Source: Rachycentron canadum
Lineage: Eukaryota > Chordata > Actinopteri > Carangiformes > Rachycentridae
Assembly: GCA_038496675.1 (NCBI GenBank)
Contig: CM076660.1
Coordinates: 1,429,029 to 1,493,028, forward strand
DNA: 64,000 nt
Direction: 5' to 3'
Part shown: one piece after another, positions 54,107 through 64,000 of the stretch
Layout of the letters: every line of letters starts with the position of its first letter
Position numbering within the stretch: the first letter of the stretch is position 1
Position numbers and translations under genes: made by a program
The notes under the pieces: generated by a model
Databases searched by the model: none
Told to the model about the DNA's origin: nothing
What the model saw: only the letters and a program-made list of their open reading frames with translations

Positions 54107-55255
54107 TGTTTTATTTGTGCAATTGAGATGTCTGCCCATGTTGACATGAGCACAGTTTTTGGTTTGTTTTGTGCTCATGTACCCGTGCGTGCGCATGCAG
54201 GTGTGTTTGTGCGTGTGCGTCGCAGCCAGAGGCGGCGGTGGGAGGTTAGAGGTTAGATGCGGCCGGCTTTTCAAACCCTGGGGACCAACTTCGACTCACA
54301 ACACCAACACCAACCCCCACCTCCTTTGTCCGTCTAACCCAAGCCTCCAGCCCGCAGACACATGAACACACACCTCCTCAAGCTACAGTTGTCCACTGCA
54401 TGCCAGAGCAACACCACCACTGCGCGCTGGTGCTGCAGCACACGACCGCCGACCACCTTCTACCTGAGAGCACAGGGCCTTTGGGTAATAACACAACCTG
54501 AGCTCCTTCGCTCTCTCTTTCTTGTTTGGTGTTTTTGGGTGTCATTCAATGGCAACTGTAACATCATCATCACACTGGACTTGTTTACCTTGTTTATTTC
54601 AGCGTAGTGTGTTACAAAATTAAAACTTGACGACTGAAAGGCAAAGGGATCTTCCCGAGCGGAACGTGAGGATTCGATAACAACTAAATCAATAGTTATT
54701 TTGTGCAAAAAACATTTTGTTCGCAAGCAGCAACACGGGATCTGTTTTGTGATTTAGTTAAGTAGCAGTTTTTTTCAAATTAAAGTTGGAGCTTCTTGGG
54801 GGTGTTTGTTGCGTTTACATATTCTCATTCGTCCGTGATGACGTGCCGCACAAAGTCATTTTGGTTTCGAAAAGAGATTTGAACCAAGCAGATGCAAATC
54901 ATTCTGGTGACTTTAGCTCCACAAAACATGGCGTTTTTATGCAACGGAAGCATAGGTAACAACAGCTCAATGTAAAATGTAGATACATATTAACACAGTG
55001 GTTTGCCTCATTAAAATTCAAAAATAACATACAGGAAACAACACACACGTCATGGCTTTGACACCATGACATCGGATCACGGTGCCACAGAGTGAGCAGC
55101 AAATCAAGGCTGTGAAACGTCTTCCTTGTGATGAGCAACAGTTCAAAACTCAGAGTGTTTCTGTAACAGGTTTGATGGGAACTGTTGAACAATGTCGCAG
55201 TCAGATCAGAAAACACGGGACCTGAAGTTCATATTTATAAGATGATGTCAGTGTG

Positions 55256-55260
<5 letters not shown>

Positions 55261-55296
<36 letters not shown>
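55261..55296. repeat. (GT)n microsatellite
   Basis: Eighteen GT units. Confidence 0.97.
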
Positions 55297-55299
<3 letters not shown>

Positions 55300-55464
55300 C
55301 ACTGGTGAAGGTAGATGGAAAATCATGTAAATCCAAACTCTATCCTGCACACATCATACAGACATAATCCAGGGAAGAAGAGTGAGAGTGGGTGAGAGAG
55401 ATATGGAAACAATGGAAGTGAGAGAGCAAAAAATGGAACAAGACGAAAGAAGATTCAAATCCCT

Positions 55465-55502
55465 CCTCTCTGTCTCTCTGTCTCTCTCTCTCTCTCTCTC
55501 TT
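55465..55502. repeat. (CT)n microsatellite
   Basis: CT units with two TGT interruptions. Confidence 0.95.
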
Positions 55503-56038
55503 CCTCCCCTGACTCTGTGTGAAGAGCTGACACTTTGCTCCACCCCTGTGGGAGCAGCTGGAGGGCATTTCTAACAACCTAACCAGCTGAGGATTGAGAG
55601 CAGAGGACTGTTACACGCTGGCACCGGCAGCAGAGCTTCTGACCTTCGGCTCGAGCGCCTCGCAGGCTCACCGGGGCCTCGCCACAGCGGGGAAGTCACT
55701 GAGGAAACGGTGAATTAAGATAATATGGCAGTGGAGCCAGTTATAAATAGCATCAGCAACACACATAGACTCACCAATAAAGCCTGAGGTTTTACAGTAT
55801 GGTGGTTATACTCCTGCTCCCAGAGCACATTCAATTGTTTTTCCAGTTGTAGAAATAAAATAAGCAATAATTGTAGCAAGTGCAAGTCAGTGCATAGGGT
55901 GCCCAGACCGGTCCTCCAACCAGAATAGGCTTTCCAACCCTCTGATATGACCCATAGGAGCGTCTCCTGAAATAGCACCCCTACGGCAGCAGGAGTCCCA
56001 GTCCTTAGTTGTCACAGTTACAATAATAAACACATGAG

Positions 56039-56464
56039 CTGTGTCCCAATTCAGGGGCTGCATCCTTCAGAGGCTGCATTTGAAGACCAATTGCATCGCA
56101 GTCGTCACGACTACATTGTCCCATTTCGAAGGCTGGTTTTCAAATGCGGCCAACAAACGTGTCCTTTTCCCGGGAAACAAACGCTCCGACGGGTGGATCC
56201 CCTGTGGCCCAGCCTGCCCCGCAATTCGTTCTGCGCTATGAAATGATAACGGGAAAGAAAATAATATGGCAGCAAAAAACACAGACGGAGAGCCTGATGA
56301 TTACACTATTAAATGTAAGTGTTGGGTTTCAGCTGTTGGTACAACTGTTAAAACCAAGGGCTTTAAAGCCAAAAACAAAAAAAAAAACCAAAAGTAAAGT
56401 CTTGGTTTCAAGGTTTCTAGGCACCCGGGGCCACGCTTTGCGATGCAACAGTAATGACGGGAAC
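56039..56464 (+). mobile_element. Family G repeat, copy G2
   Basis: TGTGTCCCAATTCAGGGGCTGC start, GAGGCTGCATTTGAAGACC, CCCATTTCGAAGGCT, TTTTCAAATGCGGCC, then about 220 bases not present in G1 (including CCCGGGAAACAAACG and an A-rich patch), then GGTTTCTAGGCACC and CTTTGCGATGCAACAGTAATGACGGGAAC, the block shared with the end of G1. The extra middle is either ancestral sequence lost from G1 or a later insertion. Confidence 0.7.
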
Positions 56465-58504
56465 TTATACTGAGGAGGATGTACCTACCTCTGTCGCCAT
56501 GGTTACTATAATTACAGCTGTGGCTTGGTTAAGGGACAATGTAGAAGACTATATAATGAGCACTTTCAGACACTTGGGTAATTTTCTCCGCATAATTTCC
56601 TACACATTGCTTGGTTAGTGACCATCATTTGGATAACTACTTTTCATGATGCATTGTGGGATACTATCCACAATGTCCACTACAGAGGGTATAATAATTC
56701 TCAAGATACATGTGGATGTTATGATCAGCTCCTTCCATAGTAAATGAACGTGGTTTCATCAGTGGATGAAATCCTGGAAGAACGTTGAACACTCGGTCTT
56801 CTCACCTGAGGGCAGTGCCTGTGTCTTTATAAAAGACTAATGGTTTAACAGGGGGGACTAACATGCACACGAACATGCGCTACCAGACCTGCTACCTAAA
56901 ACAAAGACCTGAGAAACTTGGCTCTGTTCTCTGTTCAGGACGCCACTATATCTTTACATAGAAGTTAGTTTAGTTTGCTACTCCATTAAAATCTCTTCTA
57001 CAGAAGCTTTAAACCACAACCTCTACCCCTGTAGCTCCAGAAAGTAGCTGCCATTCACTTGTGTTTGCAATATTGTACTGAAGAAAAAAACTCATTCAAG
57101 GTTCCCATCATTAACATTTCACAAAGACCCTTCAGTCGCAGAAATATAAGCTGGACCTGACCTGAAAAAGAAATGAGCAAGAAAGCAGATCCCAGACCAG
57201 TTTTAGGTCAGCAGGGTGCTTGAGTATGCCCTCGGTCCTCTGCTCAGCAGTCAGCGCAACAGACCAGCAGTAGCCACAAATCCAAACACAGTATTATGTG
57301 TTTGGATCCGTGGGACGTGTATTAGAGAAACCCTGGCATGAAGGTGTTGGAGGTTGAGTCAGAGCACGGGGCGAGGTGGAGGTGGAGGTGGAGATGATGA
57401 GTTTTCAGCATGCACTGGAAAATGAGATTCCTGACTGAGAAAAGAAGATTATTCCACCGCTGCAGTGTTCGGAGGGAGGAGGACCACGCAGGGCAATAGG
57501 AGAGGGACAGATGAGCGTCTGCAACCAGACCTCCTTCACTTTCCTCCTATTTTTTTTTTTTTTTTTTTTTTTTAAAACACTACGGAAATAAAAATGTAGC
57601 TGTCTGCCTTCACACCATCATGTTTCTTCCTGCTCTGAAAGAGTTTATGTTCTGTTCTGTTTCAACACGGGGCTTTTCTGTATCCCAGCCACTGGACCCT
57701 TTAACCTACGACCCACTGCCAAACTCCTAGGAACAGAGCCAAACAAAACACCCAGAGTCAAAGCAGCGAGAGGTCAAAAGCACATGCATGCTTCTTGTAT
57801 TTAATTTTTATATATTTCTTACGTTTTAGATTTATCAGTCAGTACGAGGTGGAGTGCATTCAGAGTTTCCCACAGAGAAAAAGAAAAGGAGAATAAGACG
57901 AGCTTGCAGCATTACTTTGCTTTTATAAAGCCCTCCTATTTCAGACTCTCCTGAATGACCAAATTTTGCTTTATTTCTAGACAGTCACACACTAGAAGAT
58001 TTTGACCTTGTGGAGCTTGACTATAATTTTCCACTTTTTCCTCTAGCTTGCCTTTGAAGACGTCTTTAAATATGTGATGACCCTTTTTTAACCCCTGTCA
58101 GCTATCAGTAAGACTTTTTTATTTTTCTTTTCGGCGACTACAATGACGTCTGCTCTTATCTGTCCCTGTGTCCCAGTCACATTCCCCTCTTCCTTAGCTG
58201 CCGCTAAAATGAAAATGACATGTTTACTCTCCCATGAGCGACCCCGGCTCATCTCTTCTTTAGAAAGATATCAAAATGACACTTTTTAGTCTCCTTTGAG
58301 TCCTGCTGCAAGCTCCCATCATCTCAGCCCTCTGTAACTACAGTACATACGTACGTGTCATGTATAGCACTTCAGCTCTGAAGTCTGAGAGTTCAGCTCT
58401 GGGCCAAATCATCATCCAGGTGAGTTTTTGTTGGGATTTATTATCCCAGAGTATATATCAGCTGTGGACCTTTAAACCTATTGAGTATTGGCTGTTGTGA
58501 ACCT
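56465..58504. other. Single-copy DNA, no gene recognised
   Basis: Contains an imperfect hairpin at 56652-56675 (GCATTGTGGGATA...TATCCACAATG), a GGTGGA patch at 57375-57395 and a T run at 57550-57573. Nothing coding. Confidence 0.5.
57550..57573. repeat. Poly-T run (24 bases)
   Basis: Uninterrupted T run followed by AAAA. No retroelement body recognised on either side. Confidence 0.95.
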
Positions 58505-58568
58505 TTGTGGCTGAGGGACACAAGTCCTGATCCTGGTTCCTGACGGGACACAAGTCCCTCAGCCACAA
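58505..58568 (+). other. Inverted repeat with nested direct repeat
   Basis: TTGTGGCTGAGGGA (58505-58518) is perfectly complementary to TCCCTCAGCCACAA (58555-58568). Inside and overlapping, GGGACACAAGTCC occurs as a direct repeat at 58515-58527 and 58545-58557. Small, apparently single in the window. Confidence 0.88.
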
Positions 58569-58637
58569 GTTCTACCAACTGTTTATTGTGTTATGACAGT
58601 GGTAGATACAGTAAATAACATGGTGGGGATTAAAATA

Positions 58638-59079
58638 TTAAAGGTTCCAATTTTTACAATATCCCCATGTTTTATTTTTGAGTGTTATTTTCAGTGTCTA
58701 TATCCCTAAGAAGATATGTTTGAATATATTTTAGAACCAAAAATCGTCTCAGTGTAGATTTACATTTCCTCTCTCAGACTTTTTCTGAGTTATTGAATAA
58801 AAATATGGCAGATTTCCATGAAACATTCTGCAAAACCAAATTCTGCACGGTTGGATGGCGGGTCCAGGTCGGCTATGCTTTGGTGTCGTGGCTGGGGCCA
58901 GTGACTGCGTTGTTGTGACATCACAAAGTTACAAAAGTCCAGACAGCTGGTTTTAAGGCTCAGTTTCTGAATACAGGCTGTGAGCATTTCTCTTCCTTCT
59001 CTATTGATACAGAACCCGGGCCTGATTTATAATCAAAGAAGATGTGGAGGTGTGCCTTTAGACTATATGGGCCCTTTAA
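58638..59079 (+). mobile_element. Family A MITE-like element, copy A11 (longest)
   Basis: Left terminus TTAAAGGTTCC, right terminus TATATGGGCCCTTTAA, 442 bp. Interior blocks match A9 and A10 (CAAATTCTGCACGGTTGGATGG, TTGTTGTGACATCACAAAG, GCTGGTTTTAAGGCTCAGTTTCTGAATACAGGCTG, CAGAACCCGGGCCTG). It keeps an extra ~120 bases between the left terminus and TCTCTCAGACTTTTTCTGAG, so the family ancestor was probably longer than A10. Confidence 0.88.
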
Positions 59080-59769
59080 AATAAAATTCAAGACAATTTT
59101 TAACACTGTGAGTTAATCAAACCACAGCAGCGGCAAGTCTCAGCAGGAGTCAGGGGTAATATCCACAGGCTGTTCTCTGACTGTGGTACATGAATGAATC
59201 TGATGAGCCCTGAACCTCTCAGTCGGCCTCTTCAGCTTTCTCTGGTAAACAGGCTGCATGTATGGGAAATGTCCACGTCAGCGGCTCTGTATGAGAGCAG
59301 GAGCCGAGTTAAGTATAGCTACAGTGCAGATACAGTAACACTATATTCAGTGATGGGAATGTCTAGCGAACACCGATTTTTCTATGTGACTCGGCGTCTC
59401 TCGCCCGTTGGCGGTCTTTAAGTCTCTGCGACTTTATGGTAATGAGCTGTGACGTGCTTCGGCAGCAGCCAGTTGCAGTGTAGATGTTAGGCTTTGGACG
59501 CAAATGCAGATGATAAAAAGTGGATTGATGAGGGAGAAAGTGTTTTAACGGCAAAAACAACAATCCAAAAAACCCAGGCAGGGACGGAAAACCAGACCTC
59601 AGGAAACACAGGGGCATTATGGAGATAAAAGTAGGTTAAGGTGCACTGATGCTTTTACAGTCAAGTGCACAGATAGAATAAAATAGAATAATTTCAAATT
59701 TTTGTTTTGTTTACACCACTGACTTTCATAAAGGCGATTGAGGTTCTCTACTGCTCATCCGTCAGGTTC
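59080..59769. other. Single-copy DNA, no gene recognised
   Basis: No repeat arrays. Short frames on both strands near 59194-59617 without domains. Confidence 0.5.
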
Positions 59770-59940
59770 ATGGGGGGGTTGGAAAACAACATTTCACACT
59801 CACAGTTACCCTAAATGTGCAGGTCTTTGGACTGTGGGGGGAAGCTGGGGAACCCATGCAGGCGCAGGGAGAACATGCAAGCTTCACAACCTCTTGCTGT
59901 GAGGCGACAGTGCTAACCACTGCACCAGCGTGCACCTCAA
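59770..59940 (-). mobile_element. tRNA-derived SINE-like element, family D copy D4
   Basis: Reverse complement of the D1 head: TGGTGCAGTGG (A box, near 59930-59920), GTTAGCACTGTCGCCTCACAGC, then a degraded B box. Upstream on the plus strand, TGTGCAGGTCTTTGGACTGTGGGGG and AACCCATGCAGGCGCAGGGAGAACATGC join the tail part seen in D2. This copy bridges head and tail, which supports treating D1-D4 as one family. Confidence 0.7.
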
Positions 59941-61486
59941 ACACCAGTGCAAATGATACAAGAGTCACAGCTGCTTGGGCTTTGCCTGGGTCAGCAAGGT
60001 CTATGTCAGGTGTCAGGAACCAGGAACCAGGGCCACCTGATGAGAAGTGGGCTTCTGGAACAAGAACAAGTCTTTCACGGACTCGAGCTGAGACAGTAGA
60101 ACTGATACATATCTGGTATTTTCCTCTATAACTGCATGGGTAAAGAAGCAAATAGAGATGTAAGTAATTATATGTATGCGCCCTTTTATTTTCACTTGAG
60201 CCCATGCCCCCTAAAATGTCTGTGTAAAGCCATGATGCATTTCATTCTTGATGTAAAGCACTTTAATTGCTTTGTTGTTGAAAAGTTGCTGCACTGATAA
60301 ACTTGATTTAGACCCAAGAAAACATGGTCACACTCTATTCAAGTGAGTTTTAAGACTATTTAGAGTTCAGTCGGGACCACGTCTGTGAAAGACAACTGTC
60401 ACTTCCATCTGCAGTGAGATATACTAGAGACGCTGACATCGATTAAGTCAGACACAGCATGGAAAGGAGGAGCTGAGGTGGAGGTAGGTTGCGAAGCCTT
60501 GTGACACCTTTCATAATGGATTTCCACAAGATACTTAAGGATCTGAAACAGTTGAGAGGCTGGACTGTGGTCAAATCTAATTGACTGGTGGTTATGGAAG
60601 AAAGTGAAAGACGTAGTCTGCATTTACTGAGCTCAGAAGCATTCACTTCCAGTGACTTTAAAAACCTTTTACTGGCCGTCAAAGCTTTTTGTACGCCGTC
60701 GCACATGTCACAACACTGTATCTGACAGGAGGGTTTCACTGTTTCCCAAAAATCCTCCAGCTAATGATGCAAATGATCAAACGGAAGCAACGGAGAAACA
60801 TCTCAGCTCCAGGAGCCTTTAATCATCATTACCAGATAAAGCAGGAAAAAAAAAAAAAAAAAAAAGTATATATCAGCGACTGAAACGACAAAAGAAATCA
60901 TCACGTAATAACAGAGAGGAATAACAAATGATGAGGTGAAAAGATGGAGCAAGAGAGAGGGAGACAGCAGGCGACAAAACAGAAGAGAGAGGGGCAGTGG
61001 AGACAAATGTGGCCAGATAAACAAAATGAAGAAAGGAATGAAAATGAGAATGGGCACAAGGTTAAGGAACTGGAGAGAGAAAATGAGGAGAGGGAGAGAG
61101 AGAGAGAGAGAGAGACAATAGAGCTGTAGAAAACAGAAGACAGATGAAGACGTCCAGGGGAAGCAAAGACAGAGGATGAGGAAGAGGAAACGTGTTTAGT
61201 AAGTTAGCAATGCGACGTCATCTTGGTTGAGTCTTAACTTCTAACCTCTAAAATGCTGCCTTTCATATATTAGGGGAGCGGAGTAAGATTTGTGCGACCC
61301 CCACAGAACAAAATGATGATGTCTGTGGGAGGGTTGATACATCTGATCAATAGCAGTAGCTCAGCTATTACTTCTCCAGATGCAGCCAGAGATTTCTGGC
61401 TCTCAGAAGTCTCAGAACATCTTGCTGGGAGAAAATGTCCGAACTTCAGCCGCAAACAGAATATAAAGATATTCCTCCTGCTCTGT

Positions 61487-61488
<2 letters not shown>
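59941..61488. other. Single-copy DNA with A run and purine tract
   Basis: A run at 60846-60865, purine-rich tract 60930-61195 with (GA)n at 61092-61115. Frames in the purine tract are Arg/Glu/Lys-rich from composition. No gene. Confidence 0.5.
60930..61195 (+). other. Purine-rich tract (~265 bp)
   Basis: Strongly G/A-biased plus strand with GAGAGAG and GGAGACAG words. The mirror situation of the pyrimidine tract at 22.2-22.5 kb. Confidence 0.75.
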
Positions 61489-61535
<47 letters not shown>

Positions 61536-61546
61536 CGTGTGTGTGT
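61489..61546. repeat. (GT)n microsatellite
   Basis: About 22 GT units, then AGC, then five more. Confidence 0.97.
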
Positions 61547-61892
61547 TTACCCTGTCACTTTCAAGTGCCCATGCGGAGTGTACGCAGGTCTAGTGTTGAA
61601 AGTAAATTTGCTCTTAATTAAATGACCACAAACCAGTTGATGGACACCAAACCTGCAGCTTTCAGCCAAAGGACCAGGGCCGTGCTTTATCTCCCCCCTT
61701 TCAGGTTTCAGCCCACGGTTCAGTTAGCTTTGTCGCTCACGTTGTTCATGTTAGCCGACGCAAACTGATAACTCCAGGGCAGGTCCAACACCGGTATTCA
61801 CTTTCTATAAGATATAAAAATGCAATAACACAATTTTAACAAGCTAATAACTAACAAAAGCTGTGATGAATGACCATATTAATATTAGAGGG

Positions 61893-62182
61893 CAGTGGTT
61901 CCCAACCTGTGTTACTTAAATACAATGTGTAAATACTGAATATACATACGATTGATTATTTACTTGCAAATCGATTTTAAAACAATATACATCCCTGATC
62001 TATATATTTCTATGGAATCATTACACGACTACCTCTAACCCGTCAAACAGAAAAAGAAGAGCTTCCTCTTCCTCCAGTTCAGTCCTGAATGTTCGATAAC
62101 TATTTTATTTTGCTTCTGTACAGTCGTGGGGTTGAATGTGGGGACATTTGAGGTTTTTAAGTTAAATTGATGGGAACCACTG
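61893..62182. mobile_element. hAT-like MITE
   Basis: Left terminus CAGTGGTTCCCAACCTG (from 61893) and right terminus TGGGAACCACTG (to 62182) give a perfect 12-bp inverted repeat typical of hAT/Charlie-type elements. 290 bp, no frame. The 8-bp flanks (TTAGAGGG and GTTCAGAA) do not match, so the target duplication is decayed or the boundary is off by a few bases. Confidence 0.75.
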
Positions 62183-64000
62183 GTTCAGAATCTAGAAGTT
62201 TTTCAAGTTGTGGGACTCAAGTCTGAAGTGACGCCTTCCAGGTCCTATAGGAAGTCGGTGAGGGCAGATGTTGAATAAAACTTTGGGCTGGCAGTGACAT
62301 GATGTGTGAGGAGGCTGAGCAGTCAGGGAAAAATAAAGGTAACCTTGGCGCTTCCTCGTTTGTTTGCGGCTTTGTTTTTTGTCAAGGTGTGATCTGGACC
62401 ATGAAGCTTCACCTGAAACATCTCACCTTCAGTCTCTGCCAACACAACGCCACAGCTCTTACCATAACCCCGAGGACACGGTGAAAATGGCTGCCATCTC
62501 CTACTGTCACTTGATGTTTTTTGCTTCCTGCTTGATTTCTAGCTCGCCACCCAACCATCGCCACCACGTACACACTTATGCGCACAAACTTTTGCTCAGG
62601 TGAAGCTGGACTTCAACCCCAGCATTCTAATATTAGACGTGCTCGTTTTTTTGTTTCTTTTTTTGCCTCCCTCATTGTGAGGTTTAAAGGTCTCCAGTCA
62701 TTACAGCAGCGGCAGTAGGGGCAGGTTCAAGAGGCAGCGCGGCGTGAGAAGGAAGCAAAGCCAGCCAGCTGTCGGGAGTTATCACCATGGTTGAGTGTGC
62801 AGACAGACTGGCCAACTGGGACTTCATCTGCTCTGGTACACAGGGGCATGATGGCAGCAGGCTATTTCAAGGTGGAGGTTAGCAAAAGGCCACCAACTGG
62901 AAAGAGGACTGACAGGCTGGCTGCTGTTTGAGGGCTGGCATCGATCAGAGCAGGCTGCTCGACTGAAGATGCTCCGTGCTGCTATAACACCCAGGTCTCG
63001 CTCATTTATTGTGCTCCTTTTTTTTTTTTTTTTTTTTTTCTGTTTTGATGGCACTGTCCTATTTCATTTTGCCTAAATAATGTTTATTTCCTGTAACAGC
63101 CAAGCAGATAAGCATTTCTTTGCTTGGATTAGCCCAATCAGTCTCGACTTCAGAAACACCTCATACGTCATGATTCTGTCATATTTTAATGCACTGGCTT
63201 TTGTTTTACTTGTTCAAATTTACATCATATTATTATCTTTTTAAACTACCTTTAATTTCTGCATTTGTGTTTCAGAATGAAATCAAATGAATAACTTACT
63301 AACTAACTAATGTTCTGAACAGCGCAAAACACAAGACAGATGTTGTGATTTTTCAGCAGATGTGTTGCTTGAAATACTCATGAAAGGAGTACCGTGCGTG
63401 TCTTTGTGAGCAGCCAACATTAGCATTAGCAGCTGTTTACTTCCCAGTCTATAAGAAACCTTGTCAGTTCAGCGTCAAACTTTAACCTCAACTCATCAGG
63501 AGCTGCCGACCGGTGGTGGAAAGCAACCCTCCTTTTCTGCCTCTGTGTTTGTCGCTGCCTTCTTCTGCTGAAGCTCGAATGCTAACCAGCCAACCACGAC
63601 CCACTAGGACTGTCCTGTCTGTTTCCGCTACCGAGTCGCTGTAGTGGCCAGGATGCCCTGAAGAAGCAGTGCTGCTCAAAGGGCGTATAATTACATTTTG
63701 TCCTGTATATGTAGTGAACGCTAAAGCTCTTGGCAAGAACAAACAGCTGTTTATGTTAACATTGGCGCTGTAGCAACAGCAAAACACCTCCTTCAAGAGC
63801 TTTTGTTTTGTTTTCGGACACAGAAGACAAACCTTGCTAATTTTCTAAGTTGGAGGCACACACACACAAATCGAAAATGTTTTAACCTTGGCAAATAATT
63901 TGTAAAAATGCCAAGGCTCAGGTGTTGCTTTCAGAAATATACTTTCTCAACACACTGAGGGTCAAAAAAAAAAAAAAAAAACCCTCCCGTAAACACATTC
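62183..64000. other. Single-copy DNA, no gene recognised
   Basis: T run of 22 at 63018-63039 and an A run at 63964-63981. A minus-strand frame of 102 codons (63796-63488) has no recognised domain. No gene structure before the window ends. Confidence 0.5.

Larger units (their letters stand above)
54105..56038. other. Single-copy DNA, no gene recognised
   Basis: Contains the GT and CT arrays listed separately and a CpG-containing patch at 55620-55690. No gene structure is visible. Frames are short and on both strands. Confidence 0.5.

Noticed and set aside
1..64000. CRISPR arrays, bacterial operons, riboswitches, phage genes
   Set aside because: No regularly spaced repeats with unique spacers and no prokaryotic gene layout. 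The sequence is vertebrate non-coding DNA.

Overview
This window looks like nuclear DNA of a bony fish, most likely a spiny-rayed teleost. The evidence is long (GT)n, (GA)n and (TA)n microsatellites, Tc1-like transposon relics with the terminal sequence CCATAACATTATGACC, CR1/L2-type LINE fragments, and several short dispersed repeats of a kind I associate with teleost genomes. There is also a scaffold gap inside a TA repeat (48528-48921). The fish assignment is an inference from repeat content; no coding gene pins down the species.

No confident protein-coding gene is visible. Reading frames are short, mostly lack an ATG, and many run through microsatellites or transposon relics. I found no frame with a recognisable host-protein domain. 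The window is therefore best read as an intergenic stretch or a very large intron. The only candidates for host gene structure are a CpG- and GA-rich block at about 35.2-36.5 kb that resembles a promoter plus a non-coding first exon on the minus strand, and two weak exon-like segments (7415-7494 plus, 41749-42011 minus).

Mobile DNA dominates. Family A is a short element bounded by TTAAAGGTCCC and GGGACCTTTAA, with about eleven copies that all carry a TGACATCA core in element orientation. Family B is a short dispersed repeat with about seven copies, several abutting family A. Family C is Tc1-like: two deleted copies, one truncated copy and one solitary end. Family D is a tRNA-derived SINE-like element with visible A and B boxes. 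Family E is rich in GCTAGCATG/GTTAGC words (four copies). Family F is a two- to three-copy repeat, and family G a pair of repeats starting TGTGTCCCAATTCAGG. There are also a hAT-like MITE (61893-62182), two LINE reverse-transcriptase tails (28008-28325 and 50040-50310), one solo LTR with a 4-bp target duplication (29846-30484), and one LTR followed by a primer-binding site and a decayed internal region (44151-45480).

Layout: 1-9 kb single-copy DNA with A, B, C, D and F relics; 9-28 kb the densest A/B zone; 28-31 kb LINE tail and solo LTR; 31-37 kb mostly single-copy DNA ending in the promoter-like block; 37-48 kb Tc1-like relics, an inverted-CCAAT/CRE-like cluster, an LTR retroelement relic and a family G copy; 48.5 kb gap; 49-64 kb scattered A, B, D, G, hAT-like and LINE relics among microsatellites. 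The repeats do not form a functional system; the only shared theme is that families A and B spread CRE/ATF-like palindromes across the region.
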